64,000 nt of DNA from Flavobacterium palustre (lineage in GTDB: Bacteria; Bacteroidota; Bacteroidia; Flavobacteriales; Flavobacteriaceae): contig NZ_BMGA01000002.1 in the NCBI RefSeq assembly GCF_014639535.1, forward strand, positions 62,001 to 126,000, written 5' to 3'. The position numbers and the translations under genes were made by a program. Below, one piece after another: positions 54,139 to 63,300 of this stretch. A model generated the notes under the pieces. It ran no database searches. It had not been told where the DNA came from and worked only from the letters and a program-made list of their open reading frames with translations. Position 1 is the first letter of the stretch. Each line of letters starts with the position of its first letter.

Positions 54139-55197
54139 ATGGCAGGAAATAGCTACGGAACACTATTTAGAATAACAACTTTTGGAGAATCACACGGAGA
54201 AGCTTTAGGAGGAATCATTGATGGTTGCCCATCGGGAATTGCATTAGATTTTGATGCTATTCAACTGGAAATGTCAAGAAGAAAACCGGGACAATCAGCT
54301 ATTGTTACCCAGAGAAAAGAACCGGATGATGTGCAGTTTTTATCCGGAATTTTTGAAGGAAAAACAACTGGAACTCCTATTGGTTTTATTATTCCAAATA
54401 CCAACCAGAAATCAGACGATTATTCACATATAAAAGATAATTATCGACCAAGTCATGCCGATTATGTGTATGATCAAAAATACGGTTTCAGGGATTATCG
54501 TGGAGGCGGAAGAAGTTCGGCCCGTGAAACAGCCAGCAGAGTAGTGGCGGGAGCTATTGCTAAGCAAATGTTATCTGATATTAAGATTAACGCTTATGTT
54601 TCGGCTGTAGGACCTCTTGCTTTAGAGACACCTTATCAGGAATTGGATTTTTCTAAAATAGAAAGTAATCCGGTGCGTTGTCCTGATGAAGCTATGGCAG
54701 CTACTATGGAAGATTATATCAAGCAAATTCGTAAAGAAGGAGATACTGTAGGAGGTGTTGTAACTTGTGTAATTCAAAATGTGCCTATCGGACTTGGCGA
54801 ACCAGTTTTTGATAAATTACATGCCGAATTAGGAAAAGCCATGCTTTCGATAAATGCAGTAAAAGGTTTTGAATTTGGAAGCGGATTTGAAGGTTCAAAA
54901 ATGAAAGGTAGCCAGCACAATGATTTGTATAATGCTGATGGAACGACTAAAACCAATCTTTCAGGAGGAATTCAGGGAGGAATAAGCAACGGAATGGATA
55001 TTTATTTCAAAGTAGCTTTTAAACCTGTGGCTACTATTATGCAAAAACAGGATTCGTTAGATAATAAAGGTAATATTACTGAGATGACCGGTAAAGGACG
55101 TCATGATCCTTGTGTAGTTCCGCGTGCAGTGCCTATTGTTGAAGCTATGGCAGCAATTGTTTTGGCTGATTTTTATTTGATAAATAAAACTTATTAA
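54139..55197 (+). CDS. aroC: Chorismate synthase
   Basis: AroC makes chorismate from EPSP, using reduced FMN; this is the last common step of aromatic synthesis. The 352-residue protein has the three signatures [37 protein letters not shown] (near residue 117) and the C-terminal [18 protein letters not shown]. No fused flavin reductase is present. It stands alone, with a terminator just after the stop. No other aro gene is in the window. Confidence 0.98.
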   Translation: MAGNSYGTLFRITTFGESHGEALGGIIDGCPSGIALDFDAIQLEMSRRKPGQSAIVTQRKEPDDVQFLSGIFEGKTTGTPIGFIIPNTNQKSDDYSHIKDNYRPSHADYVYDQKYGFRDYRGGGRSSARETASRVVAGAIAKQMLSDIKINAYVSAVGPLALETPYQELDFSKIESNPVRCPDEAMAATMEDYIKQIRKEGDTVGGVVTCVIQNVPIGLGEPVFDKLHAELGKAMLSINAVKGFEFGSGFEGSKMKGSQHNDLYNADGTTKTNLSGGIQGGISNGMDIYFKVAFKPVATIMQKQDSLDNKGNITEMTGKGRHDPCVVPRAVPIVEAMAAIVLADFYLINKTY

Positions 55198-55233
55198 AAA
55201 ACGATATTGTCGAAATAATTATATCGTTTTTTA
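55196..55233 (+). terminator. Terminator of aroC
   Basis: A stem AAAAAACGATAT/ATATCGTTTTTT with a 13-base loop begins at the aroC stop and ends in a T run. Confidence 0.82.
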
Positions 55234-55250
55234 ATAATATAATAATTATA

Positions 55251-55292
55251 AAAAGGTGAAGTATTAATTTTTATTATACTCACCTTTTTTTT
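55251..55292 (+). terminator. Second hairpin in the aroC-symporter gap
   Basis: AAAAGGTGAAGTA (with one bulge) pairs with TACTCACCTTTT, ending in a T run of about ten. It lies upstream of the symporter ATG by 40 bases, so it may be a second terminator for aroC, or a leader hairpin. Confidence 0.6.
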
Positions 55293-55331
55293 GTACATTT
55301 TGTCCAGATTTTAACTTTAAAGCCAGATAAA

Positions 55332-56594
55332 ATGACGCAAAATGAAACCCCAAAACAATCACTTTTAGGAAATCTTACTTTCCAGATTCTTATTGCGATG
55401 CTATTTGGAGCTACTGTAGGAATTGTTATCCATACTAATTGTGATGTAGTTTTTGCAAAAGAATTTAGTGATACCATTAAAATTTTAGCAACCGTTTTCA
55501 TTCGTTTGGTACAAATGATTATTTCGCCCTTGGTATTTACAACCTTGGTGGTAGGAATTGCAAAATTGGGTGATATTAAGACTGTGGGAAGAATAGGAGG
55601 TAAGGCTTTAGCATGGTTTTTTAGTGCTTCTTTTATTTCACTGTTGATAGGAATGTTTTGGATTAACGTTTTAAAGCCGGGAGTTGGATTGAATTTGTCC
55701 CATGTAGATGTAACTTCTGCTTCTGAAGTAACCGAAAAAACACAGCATTTCTCTGCTCAAAATTTTATTGAACATATTGTTCCCAAAAGTATTTTTGAAG
55801 CTATGGGAAGTAATGAAATCTTGCAAATTGTTGTTTTTTCAATCTTTTTTGGATTGGCAGCTGCTTCCATAGGCAATTATGCTAAACCGGTTATTAGTTC
55901 ATTGGATAAAACTTCACATATCATTTTGAAAATGGTAAACTACGTGATGAAATTTGCTCCGCTTGGTGTTTTTGGAGCCATTGCAGGAGTTTTTGCTATA
56001 AAGGATCTGAATGATTTGATTATTACTTATGTAAAATACTTCAGTTCATTCTTGGTGGGTATTGCATCATTATGGACTTTTCTATTATTAATAGGTTTTA
56101 TTTTTCTTCAAAAAAGGATGAAAGTACTGTTGAAACATATTATTAGTCCTTTGATTATTGCATTTGGTACCACCAGTAGTGAAGCCGTATTTCCTAAATT
56201 AACGGAAGAACTGGAACGATTTGGGGTAAAAAATAAAATAGTTGCTTTTATGTTGCCGTTGGGATATTCTTTTAATCTCGACGGAAGTATGATGTATATG
56301 ACTTTTGCCAGTTTGTTTATAGCCCAAGCTTATGGAATCCATTTGGATTTAGGAACACAAATGCTAATGCTTTTGGTTTTGATGCTTACCAGTAAAGGAA
56401 TTGCCGGTGTTCCCAGAGCGAGTTTGGTTATTGTGGCAGCAACCTGCGGAATGTTTGATATTCCTGTTGAAGGAATAGCATTGATTCTTCCAATCGATCA
56501 TTTTTGTGATATGTTTAGAACGGCAACCAATGTTTTAGGTAATGCTTTGGCCACCTCTGTAGTAGGAAAATGGGAAGCTGAAGAAGCTGTTTAG
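55332..56594 (+). CDS. Dicarboxylate/amino acid:cation symporter (DAACS family)
   Basis: A 420-residue polytopic inner-membrane transporter of the GltP/DctA type. Hallmarks are the first cytoplasmic part, LVFTTLVVGIAKLGD near residue 70, the serine-rich segment AFGTTSSEAVFPK, the substrate-binding NLDGSMMYMTFASLFIAQ, and the C-terminal LMLTSKGIAGVPRASLVIVAAT with the IPVEGIALILPIDHF end. The substrate is likely glutamate, aspartate or C4-dicarboxylates. It is isolated, and a gap of 167 bases separates it from the hybrid kinase. Confidence 0.95.
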   Translation: MTQNETPKQSLLGNLTFQILIAMLFGATVGIVIHTNCDVVFAKEFSDTIKILATVFIRLVQMIISPLVFTTLVVGIAKLGDIKTVGRIGGKALAWFFSASFISLLIGMFWINVLKPGVGLNLSHVDVTSASEVTEKTQHFSAQNFIEHIVPKSIFEAMGSNEILQIVVFSIFFGLAAASIGNYAKPVISSLDKTSHIILKMVNYVMKFAPLGVFGAIAGVFAIKDLNDLIITYVKYFSSFLVGIASLWTFLLLIGFIFLQKRMKVLLKHIISPLIIAFGTTSSEAVFPKLTEELERFGVKNKIVAFMLPLGYSFNLDGSMMYMTFASLFIAQAYGIHLDLGTQMLMLLVLMLTSKGIAGVPRASLVIVAATCGMFDIPVEGIALILPIDHFCDMFRTATNVLGNALATSVVGKWEAEEAV

Positions 56595-56716
56595 AAAATT
56601 GAGCTCTAAAATCTGTTTTCTTCTCGCTTGTTCATGCTAATGACTAGTTATTCAGTGGTTTCACTTTTTAGGATGAGATGAATATTGTTGCTTTTTTATG
56701 AAATTATTCATTTGGA

Positions 56717-56750
56717 TTGTATTTTAAGTGATTGGTTTTTTCTATATTTG
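56717..56750 (+). promoter_or_regulatory. Promoter of the hybrid histidine kinase gene
   Basis: TTG at 56717-56719 and TATATTTG at 56743-56750 are separated by 23 bases. This supports the ATG at 56762, as the TTG at 56732 lies inside the promoter. Confidence 0.5.
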
Positions 56751-56761
56751 GTAAGAATATT

Positions 56762-58330
56762 ATGAATATGCTTTATCTGCGGATTATTTTTGTATTAATA
56801 TCCTTATCGCTTTTTAGTCAGGTTACTGTTGAAGATAGTAATGAGACTAAAAACGAAACTTTGTTATTATCTCAACAAACAGCCAAGAATATAATTTCGA
56901 AACATAAAATTAGTGTCGAAAAGCAGAATACTGTTCCATTATCTACCGCTGATATTACTAATGTAAGTTCAGAAATAGACGCTTACAAAAGGAAAATAAG
57001 CGAAATTGAGTTTGAAAATAATCTTCAGGCTCAGGTTTTGGAAAAAACAAAAATGATTTCTTTTTTATTGATTATCAGTTTAGTAATACTATTGCTTTTA
57101 ATCTATTCCTTGTATCGAAATTACAATCTTAAGAAAGAAAAAAATATTGAATTAGTCAATAAAAATAAAGAATTACAACTGGCTAAAGAGAAAGCAGAAG
57201 AAGGGTCTAAATTAAAATCTCAGTTTGTATCGACTATCACACATGAATTACGTACTCCTTTGTATGGCGTAATCGGAATAACAAACATGCTTGAAGATGA
57301 GCATAGAGAATTATCTGAAAGTCCTCATTTAAAATCGCTGAAGTTTTCGGCAAAATATTTATTAGCTTTAGTAAATGATGTTTTGCAAATAAATAAAATT
57401 GAAGAAAACAGAATTGTACTTGAAAAAAGAACTTTTAATATAGGCGACGAAATAGAATTTATCAAAAACTCCTTATCGTTTTTAGCTAAAAAACACAATA
57501 ATTCTATTGATGTTGTAATAGACTCTGAAATTCCCGAATATTTAATAGGAGATAAATTGCGATTTTCTCAAATTATTATCAATTTAATGAGTAATGCTTT
57601 GAAGTTTACTCAGGATGGAGAAGTTAAAATCTCGGCACATTTAGCAGATGTTAAAGATAAAATCCATTTTATAGAATTTAAAATTGAGGACAATGGAGTA
57701 GGGATTGCTCAGGAAAATCAGGATCGAATATTTGATAAATTTGTACAGCTAGGAAGAAAAGAGATTGATTATCAAGGGACGGGCTTAGGGTTGTCTATAG
57801 TCAAACAACTTTTGCAACTGTTTGACAGTACTATTTATTTAAAAAGTGAATTAGGAAAAGGAACCACTTTTAATTTTACAATAGGTTTTGAAAGCGATAT
57901 GGCTAAAACAAATGCCATAATCAATAACATTAATGTGGATTTGTCTTTGAGTCCCATTTTCAAAATTTTAATTGTTGACGATAATGTAATTAATCTTATT
58001 GTTACCAGAAAAACAATTGAAAAATTTAATTATAAATGTACCACCACAGTTTCAGGAAAAGAAGCTTTAGAATTGCTGGATAATGAGTTTTTTGATGCCG
58101 TTTTAATGGATATTAATATGCCGGAAATGAATGGTTTTGAAACCACTAAACTCATCCGAGAAAAGGGAATAAAAACGCCTATTATTGCTCTGACTGCCTT
58201 TGATAAGGAAGAAGTAACAGAAGAAGCTATTTCGGCAGGATTTGATGATATTATCAGTAAGCCTTTTGATTCTAAGCAACTCTACAAAATTATCAATGCG
58301 GTGGTTTTAAAAGAATCAGCAGAGGTATAA
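56762..58330 (+). CDS. Hybrid histidine kinase/response regulator
   Basis: With the ATG at 56762 the protein is 522 residues. It has an N-terminal hydrophobic signal segment (about 3-18), a periplasmic stretch of about 75 residues and one transmembrane helix (about 100-119). A coiled coil follows, then HisKA with STITHELRTPLYGVIGI, the ATPase domain (INLMSNALKFTQDGE, IEDNGVGI, YQGTGLGLSIVKQL), and a C-terminal receiver with Asp in DAVLMDINMP. No separate regulator is next door, so it may work through phosphorelay to a distant partner. The long periplasmic sensors typical of Bacteroidetes hybrid TCS for glycans are absent. Confidence 0.92.
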   Translation: MNMLYLRIIFVLISLSLFSQVTVEDSNETKNETLLLSQQTAKNIISKHKISVEKQNTVPLSTADITNVSSEIDAYKRKISEIEFENNLQAQVLEKTKMISFLLIISLVILLLLIYSLYRNYNLKKEKNIELVNKNKELQLAKEKAEEGSKLKSQFVSTITHELRTPLYGVIGITNMLEDEHRELSESPHLKSLKFSAKYLLALVNDVLQINKIEENRIVLEKRTFNIGDEIEFIKNSLSFLAKKHNNSIDVVIDSEIPEYLIGDKLRFSQIIINLMSNALKFTQDGEVKISAHLADVKDKIHFIEFKIEDNGVGIAQENQDRIFDKFVQLGRKEIDYQGTGLGLSIVKQLLQLFDSTIYLKSELGKGTTFNFTIGFESDMAKTNAIINNINVDLSLSPIFKILIVDDNVINLIVTRKTIEKFNYKCTTTVSGKEALELLDNEFFDAVLMDINMPEMNGFETTKLIREKGIKTPIIALTAFDKEEVTEEAISAGFDDIISKPFDSKQLYKIINAVVLKESAEV

Positions 58331-58333
58331 AAA

Positions 58334-58366
58334 AACCGTAAAATAGTATAAACTAGTTTACGGTTC
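58334..58366. terminator. Bidirectional hairpin between the hybrid kinase and the helicase
   Basis: AACCGTAAA (58334-58342) pairs with TTTACGGTT (58357-58365), with an additional inner ACTAGT-like part. It lies between two convergent genes and can terminate both. Confidence 0.7.
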
Positions 58367-58383
58367 TTTGAAAGTCGTGGAAT

Positions 58384-59634
58384 TTAATACCAGCGTTTTT
58401 TATTTTGTTTAGAAGCACTTGATTTTCTCGATTTATGAGCTGCGCCACTTCTGTTTGAATTTTTAGGTTTTTCTTCTTTTGTATCAGGACTTCCGGCATG
58501 CCATGGATAAGGATGGTCAGAAATAGTTTTTACATCTACTTTAATTAGTTTTTGGATATCTTTCCAGTAACCGTGCTCGTCTTTGCTGCAAAAAGAAATC
58601 GCAATACCGCCATTACCGGCACGTCCGGTTCTTCCTATACGGTGTACGTAAGTTTCAGGAATATTTGGTAAATCAAAATTGATAACATAAGGCAATTGGT
58701 CAATATCAATGCCACGTGCAGCAATATCAGTAGCAACCAGAACCCCAACTTCCTTGTTTTTAAAAGCATCCAACACTCTTTGTCTGGCATTTTGTGATTT
58801 GTCTCCGTGAATGGCTTCGGCAGCAATATTTTTTTTACGCAACGCTTTTACCACGTTATCGGCACCGTGTTTGGTTCTTGAAAAAACCAATACATCGCTG
58901 AGATTTTCGTTTTGAAGTAAAGTGTATAAAAGATTTCTTTTTTCGCCCTTTTCTACAAAATAAATACGTTGTTCTACTTTTTCAGCTGTAGAAGAAACCG
59001 GGGAAACAGTTACTGTTTCAGGATCGGTCAAAAACATTTCGGCTAATTCTCGGATGGCAATTGGCATCGTAGCCGAGAAGAATAAAGTCTGTCTGTTTTT
59101 AGGAGTCAGTTTTACAATTTTCTTGACATCATTCACAAATCCCATGTCCAGCATTTGATCGGCTTCGTCAAGGACTAAGGTGTGTAAATGATCTAAGTTA
59201 ACAAATCCTTGTTTGTGTAAATCCAATAATCTTCCAGGAGTGGCAATCAAAATATCAACACCATGTTTAAGCGTGTCAACTTGAGGATTTTGCGAAACGC
59301 CGCCAAAGATGGTCAATTGGGTAAGATTAGTATATTTAGCATAGGTGTCAAAACTTTGACCTATTTGTACCGCCAATTCTCTTGTAGGAGTAACAACTAA
59401 AGCACGAATTTGTTTTGGTTTTTTTGACGAACCAACAATGCGATGCAATTGATGGATAATTGGAATAGCAAAAGCGGCCGTTTTTCCGGTTCCGGTTTGT
59501 GCACAACCTATTAAATCATTTCCTGCTAATATTAGCGGAATGGCTTGTTCCTGAATAGGAGTGGGATTAGTATAGCCTTGTTCAAATACGGCTTTTTGGA
59601 TACTTTTTGAAAGTGATAAATCTTCGAATAACAT
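58384..59634 (-). CDS. DEAD-box ATP-dependent RNA helicase
   Basis: A 416-residue RNA helicase of the RhlE/DeaD group. All motifs are present: Q motif (GYTNPTPIQEQAIP), I (AQTGTGKTAAF), Ia (VVTPTRELAVQ), II (DEAD), III (SAT), IV-VI (VLVATDIAARGIDIDQL; HRIGRTGRAG). The C-terminal tail is basic and low complexity (KEEKPKNSNRSGAAHKSRKS ...), typical of RhlE, where it helps RNA binding. A -7 box in the leader (TATCTTTG, 59681-59688 leftward) suggests its own promoter. Role is probably in ribosome assembly or cold-dependent RNA unwinding. Confidence 0.95.
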   Translation of the reverse strand: MLFEDLSLSKSIQKAVFEQGYTNPTPIQEQAIPLILAGNDLIGCAQTGTGKTAAFAIPIIHQLHRIVGSSKKPKQIRALVVTPTRELAVQIGQSFDTYAKYTNLTQLTIFGGVSQNPQVDTLKHGVDILIATPGRLLDLHKQGFVNLDHLHTLVLDEADQMLDMGFVNDVKKIVKLTPKNRQTLFFSATMPIAIRELAEMFLTDPETVTVSPVSSTAEKVEQRIYFVEKGEKRNLLYTLLQNENLSDVLVFSRTKHGADNVVKALRKKNIAAEAIHGDKSQNARQRVLDAFKNKEVGVLVATDIAARGIDIDQLPYVINFDLPNIPETYVHRIGRTGRAGNGGIAISFCSKDEHGYWKDIQKLIKVDVKTISDHPYPWHAGSPDTKEEKPKNSNRSGAAHKSRKSSASKQNKKRWY

Positions 59635-59680
59635 AAGTTTGGTATTAATTACCCTGTAATCGTTACAGCGATAAGTGCTG

Positions 59681-59688
59681 CAAAGATA
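59681..59688 (-). promoter_or_regulatory. Possible -7 box of the DEAD-box helicase gene
   Basis: Read leftward it is TATCTTTG, a full TANNTTTG match, followed by GCAGCAC. No TTG lies at the expected -33 distance. A short palindrome CTGTAATCGTTACAG (59654-59668) lies in the leader and could form a small hairpin. Confidence 0.4.
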
Positions 59689-59754
59689 GTATTATTATTC
59701 TTGATGCTGATTTATTGCATGTATTCGGTGAATATAAATGAGGAACTTAATGTT

Positions 59755-60795
59755 TTAAAGATTTTTGTTAGCGTTTGATTTTATAAAATCGGTAACGAGA
59801 TAACCAATTAATTTTCCGATCAGGTGGTTGTTTTTATCGACGTCCAAATCAGGTGCGCCTTCGCAAATGTGTAAATAACTCGCATTTTTATTTTTTGCAA
59901 AAAAGGAAACAAACTGACGTAATTCTTCTACCGAAAAACCGCTTAAAGTCATGGCACTGCTGGCAATATTAGGAATGGCATCTAAATCCACTTCAATCCC
60001 AAAAGACTCTGATTTGATAAATTCTAAGGCATACATCATTTCCTGACTGAAATTTTTTTCTTTCCGAATATTGATGCTGTCGTAGGTATTAAAACGAACC
60101 CGGTCGTCAATTTTTTTGATAATATCGAGTACGTTTTTTGAAGTGTAGTTTTCGTGTAGTCCAAAAACGAAATATTTTTTCAAAAAACCTTCTTCATAAG
60201 CATACGAAAAGCCATTACCGCTGTGGCGTCCTTCAAGAATTCGAAAATCAGAATGGGCGTCAAAATTAATAGCGTTGATGGGTTTTCCTTTGGCAAGTGC
60301 CGTACCTTTTATATTTCCGTAGGCATTGTTGTGTCCGCCACCAATGATAATGGGGATTTTACCTAATTTAACAATGCTGAAAATAATATGTGAAACGTCT
60401 TTGTCTATTTTTTGTACTAATTGACTTAACTTAACCCGGTCGTCAATATTGTGAAAGTCCAGGTTTTCAACTTCTTTCATTTCTTCCGTAACATTGATTT
60501 GCCCTAAAACAATGATTTGGTTTCCTTTACAAAAACGATTATGCTGAATGTTAGCGATACTTTTAATAGCTTCGTTCCATGCCGAAGCTGCTCCGGGCCG
60601 TCCAAAATTAGCTCTGATTCCAATATCTTCTGGAATTCCCAGCAATACATATTTGGCATCAGTATTTTTTATAAAGGATATAGGGTTGGCTCCATGAGGA
60701 ACCGTAAGCATTTTTTCTCCAAATTTTATTTCTCCACTTCTATGGTTAGTAACCTTAGCCAGATCATTTATTGTAAATGGTAGAAATTTATCCAT
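59755..60795 (-). CDS. Arginase/formimidoylglutamase-family ureohydrolase
   Basis: A 346-residue binuclear manganese hydrolase; the ATG at 60795 (MDKFLPFTINDLAKV) is preferred to one seven codons upstream. Manganese ligands are seen: H155 in IIGGGHNNAYG, D179, H181 and D183 in NFDAHSDF, and D270/D272 in EVDLDAIPN. The GGGHNN motif instead of GGDHS is typical of the Bacteroidota branch, often named formimidoylglutamase (HutG), but no hut gene is near, so arginase- or agmatinase-type action is not excluded. Confidence 0.85.
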   Translation of the reverse strand: MDKFLPFTINDLAKVTNHRSGEIKFGEKMLTVPHGANPISFIKNTDAKYVLLGIPEDIGIRANFGRPGAASAWNEAIKSIANIQHNRFCKGNQIIVLGQINVTEEMKEVENLDFHNIDDRVKLSQLVQKIDKDVSHIIFSIVKLGKIPIIIGGGHNNAYGNIKGTALAKGKPINAINFDAHSDFRILEGRHSGNGFSYAYEEGFLKKYFVFGLHENYTSKNVLDIIKKIDDRVRFNTYDSINIRKEKNFSQEMMYALEFIKSESFGIEVDLDAIPNIASSAMTLSGFSVEELRQFVSFFAKNKNASYLHICEGAPDLDVDKNNHLIGKLIGYLVTDFIKSNANKNL

Positions 60796-60902
60796 ACAAA
60801 AGAAATTTTTTCCCAAAAATAATATAATTTCCTTAGCAACGTTATATGTTAAATATATATTGTTAAATTTGATATTATTAAAATCGAAAAAACGTTAAAA
60901 AA

Positions 60903-61778
60903 ATGGAAAACAAACAAAGTAGCACAAGTCTAAAAGCAGTAATTGCTGTGTTGGCAGTTTTATTAGTGGGAAGTTTAGTTTATATTTTCAAATTATCTTC
61001 GGATACAGATAAGGTTCAAACTGTTTTAAAAACAACTGAAACAGAAAAAGAATCTGTATTGAAAGACTTGGAACAATTAAAAACTACTTATGACGCCGCC
61101 ATTGCCGAAAACACTTCAATGTCTGACGAGTTGATTCAGGAAAGAGATAAGGTGGTAAGTTTAATGGCTGAAGTAAAAAAATCAAAAGGTGATGTTTCGG
61201 CTTTTAAAACACAGCTTAATTTTTTACAGAATAAAATGAAAGCCATGATGGCTGAAAATGAAGGTCTGAAAAAGCAAAATACAGTCCTTACAAGTCAGCG
61301 TGATAGTACGGCAGTAGTTTTGACCGAATCTAAAAAATTCAATGAAGCTTTAGTAGGACAAAACAGTGAATTAGCTAAAGTGGTTGAAAAAGGATCTAAA
61401 TTAACGGTTTTAAATATTCAAAGTTCAGCTTATAAAGTAAGAAGTTCAGGTAAAGAAATTGAAACTGAGAAAGCTAGAAGAACTAATATGCTTAAAATTA
61501 GTTTTACTATTGCCGGTAACGAAATTGCACAATCTGGAGATAAGACTTATTATGTACAGGTTATTGATAGTAAAAACAATGTTTTAGGAGAAAAGAAAAG
61601 CACAAGTTTTGATGGTAAAGATTTGACTTACAGCTTTACCAGTACAGTAAAATATGAAAACAAAACGGTTCAGGTTTCAGAAAATCTACCGGGTAAAGAT
61701 TTTGTTGCAGGAACTTATTTTATCAATGTTTTTGATAAAGGGGAATTGGTTTCTAAATCAAGTTTTACTTTAAAATAA
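60903..61778 (+). CDS. Membrane-anchored coiled-coil protein, hypothetical
   Basis: A 291-residue protein with an N-terminal transmembrane anchor (about 11-30, AVIAVLAVLLVGSLVYIF), a coiled-coil region of about 130 residues (heptad-like, rich in Lys, Glu, Leu) and a C-terminal beta-rich domain (about 175-291; KVRSSGKEIETEKARRTNMLKI, FTIAGNEIAQSGDKTYYVQVID). It would face the periplasm. I recall similar proteins being annotated as ParA-like by error; no Walker motif is present. The gene is single, with a terminator after it. Confidence 0.75.
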   Translation: MENKQSSTSLKAVIAVLAVLLVGSLVYIFKLSSDTDKVQTVLKTTETEKESVLKDLEQLKTTYDAAIAENTSMSDELIQERDKVVSLMAEVKKSKGDVSAFKTQLNFLQNKMKAMMAENEGLKKQNTVLTSQRDSTAVVLTESKKFNEALVGQNSELAKVVEKGSKLTVLNIQSSAYKVRSSGKEIETEKARRTNMLKISFTIAGNEIAQSGDKTYYVQVIDSKNNVLGEKKSTSFDGKDLTYSFTSTVKYENKTVQVSENLPGKDFVAGTYFINVFDKGELVSKSSFTLK

Positions 61779-61800
61779 AATTCCAAGATTTTATATTATA

Positions 61801-61829
61801 AAAAAGGAGCAAATTGCTCCTTTTTTTTT
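61801..61829. terminator. Terminator between the coiled-coil gene and glutaminyl cyclase
   Basis: AAAAAGGAGC/GCTCCTTTTT stem with a short A/T loop and a T run of nine; the A tract on the other side also serves the convergent gene. Confidence 0.88.
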
Positions 61830-61848
61830 ATGTTTTATAAGATGTGAT

Positions 61849-62919
61849 TTATTCAGAAACTGTAATCTCAAACATTTTATCCCAGTTTTTTCCGGTAACA
61901 AAAATAGTTTTGGTTTTTGGGTTGTAAGCAATTCCGTTTAAAACTTCAGCGGTTGCACTTTTAAGTTGTTTGCGTAATTTAGATAAATCCAAAATTCCTT
62001 CCACGGCACCGTTTGCAGGATTTACAATTGCAATAGCGTCTTTTTGCCAAATATTAGCGTAGAATTTTCCATCAATCAATTCTAATTCGTTCACCGCTTT
62101 AATTTTAGAACTTCCTGAATAAACATTAATGTAATCGATCATTTTTTGCGTTTCAGGATCCATTTTCCAAATTTTCTCCGTACCGTCTGACTGATAGATG
62201 TATTTGCCATCATTAGTCATTCCCCAGCCTTCAATATCTTTGTCATAAGTGAATGTTTTTTCTAGTTTCCAAGTGTCAGCGTTATAGATAAACCCTGTTT
62301 TTTCTTGATAAGTTATTTGGTAAATTTTGTTGTTTAAAACAGTCATTCCTTCGCCAAAATATTTAGTATCTAAGTCAACTTGTTTAAATACTTTTCCTGT
62401 TTTGTAATCGTATTTTCTTAAAAAAGATTTGTATTTCTCTCCAGATGCTTTGGTTCCTGAACCAGTACTTTCATGCAAAGTATCTTTATAAAATTCAAAA
62501 CCTTCAGTAAAAGCATTTGCATCGTGAGGATAGGTGTTTACAATTTTGTATTTTAATAATTTAGGAGTCACATTGGAAACTACTTCAATTCTTGTGGTAG
62601 TTTCAGCATTTTCACTTTCAAAATAGACTAAAGCTTTGATGTTTTGGTAACCTAATTTTTGGTTTTTTAATTCAAAAGAAAGTTTTTCAAGACCTTTCAC
62701 GGTTTTAATTTTAGTATCGTTAATGTAGTAAACAATACTGTCAACTGTTTTTGATTTTGGATTCAAAATAGTTAAATCGAGTGTCTCCTGAGGCTGATAT
62801 TGTGCCGAAATTTTGGAAGAATCAAAATTAAATATACTATTTTCTCTATTTTTTGTATCTCCACAGTTAGAAAGTAGTGTTCCTAATAAAATGAAAGATA
62901 GTAAGTTATGTTTTTTCAT
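61849..62919 (-). CDS. Glutaminyl-peptide cyclotransferase, lipoprotein
   Basis: A plant-type (beta-propeller) glutaminyl cyclase that converts N-terminal Gln to pyroglutamate on secreted proteins. The 356-residue protein starts with a lipoprotein signal, LLSFILLGTLLSNC (Cys19). An Ig-like region of about 100 residues precedes the propeller (about 120-356), which shows NTYPHDANAFTEGFEFYKD, STGSGTKASGE, GWGMTNDGKYIYQSDGTEKI and VNELELIDGKFYANIW. In Bacteroidota many exported proteins begin with Gln after cleavage (see SQ and AQ sites above), so this enzyme suits the window. Confidence 0.93.
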   Translation of the reverse strand: MKKHNLLSFILLGTLLSNCGDTKNRENSIFNFDSSKISAQYQPQETLDLTILNPKSKTVDSIVYYINDTKIKTVKGLEKLSFELKNQKLGYQNIKALVYFESENAETTTRIEVVSNVTPKLLKYKIVNTYPHDANAFTEGFEFYKDTLHESTGSGTKASGEKYKSFLRKYDYKTGKVFKQVDLDTKYFGEGMTVLNNKIYQITYQEKTGFIYNADTWKLEKTFTYDKDIEGWGMTNDGKYIYQSDGTEKIWKMDPETQKMIDYINVYSGSSKIKAVNELELIDGKFYANIWQKDAIAIVNPANGAVEGILDLSKLRKQLKSATAEVLNGIAYNPKTKTIFVTGKNWDKMFEITVSE

Positions 62920-62974
62920 GTTCTAAATTTTAAAAGTCCTAATATACAATGTTATTTTAAGCATGCAAAAGGGC

Positions 62975-63004
62975 TTGCAAAAATATAAAAAGATTGTATA
63001 TTTG
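62975..63004 (+). promoter_or_regulatory. Promoter of the SRP RNA gene
   Basis: TTG at 62975-62977, then 19 bases, then TATATTTG at 62997-63004. This is a full match to the flavobacterial consensus, and the 5' end of the RNA (63009) lies 5 bases after the -7 box, exactly where transcription should begin. Confidence 0.8.
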
Positions 63005-63008
63005 CACC

Positions 63009-63101
63009 GGCAAGTCCTACACGACCAGCTCCTGCAGACTCCCCCAGGATGGGAACATAGCAAGGGTAAGCGGTTGAGCGGTGCGATGTAGGTCGCTTGC
63101 C
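63009..63101 (+). ncRNA. ffs: Signal recognition particle RNA, small bacterial type (4.5S)
   Basis: The 93-base RNA folds as one long hairpin. GGCAAG (63009-63014) pairs with CTTGCC (63096-63101), and CCTACA (63016-63021) with TGTAGG (63087-63092). The apical part CCCCCAGGATGGGAACATAG and then CAAGGGTAAGCGG carries the SRP54/Ffh-binding asymmetric loops in the Bacteroidota form. It directs nascent membrane and secreted proteins to the translocon. The promoter lies directly upstream. The boundaries follow the outer stem and could differ by a few bases. Confidence 0.9.
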
Positions 63102-63167
63102 ATTTTTTATTTAATCTGTTCTGTTCGCTAAGGCATACCAGATTCTTTTCTAAATTTTACCAAAAGT

Positions 63168-63194
63168 AGTCTTCCTTCGGGAGGATTTTTTTAT
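63168..63194 (+). terminator. Possible terminator downstream of the SRP RNA
   Basis: TCTTCC-TTCG-GGAGGA forms a UUCG-tetraloop stem followed by seven T. It begins about 67 bases after the end of the mature SRP RNA, consistent with a precursor trimmed later. Confidence 0.6.
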
Positions 63195-63209
63195 TTTTGG
63201 CCCTTTGGA

Positions 63210-63296
63210 AAGTTATAGGTTAAGAGTTAAGTGTTTTAGGGGATAACTCAAATTTAAAATAAACTCGCACCTCATAACCCATAACCCATAACTTAA
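63210..63296. repeat. ATAACCCATAAC-type low-complexity repeat
   Basis: AGTTATAGGTTAAGAGTTAA on the left and tandem CATAACC units (CTCATAACCCATAACC...) on the right are partly complementary. It fills the space between the SRP RNA and the SDR gene and resembles other short Flavobacterium intergenic repeats. Confidence 0.5.
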
Positions 63297-63300
63297 AAAT

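Noticed and set aside
56732-56761. TTG start of the hybrid kinase
   Set aside because: It lies inside the promoter, upstream of the -7 box; the ATG at 56762 gives a signal segment.
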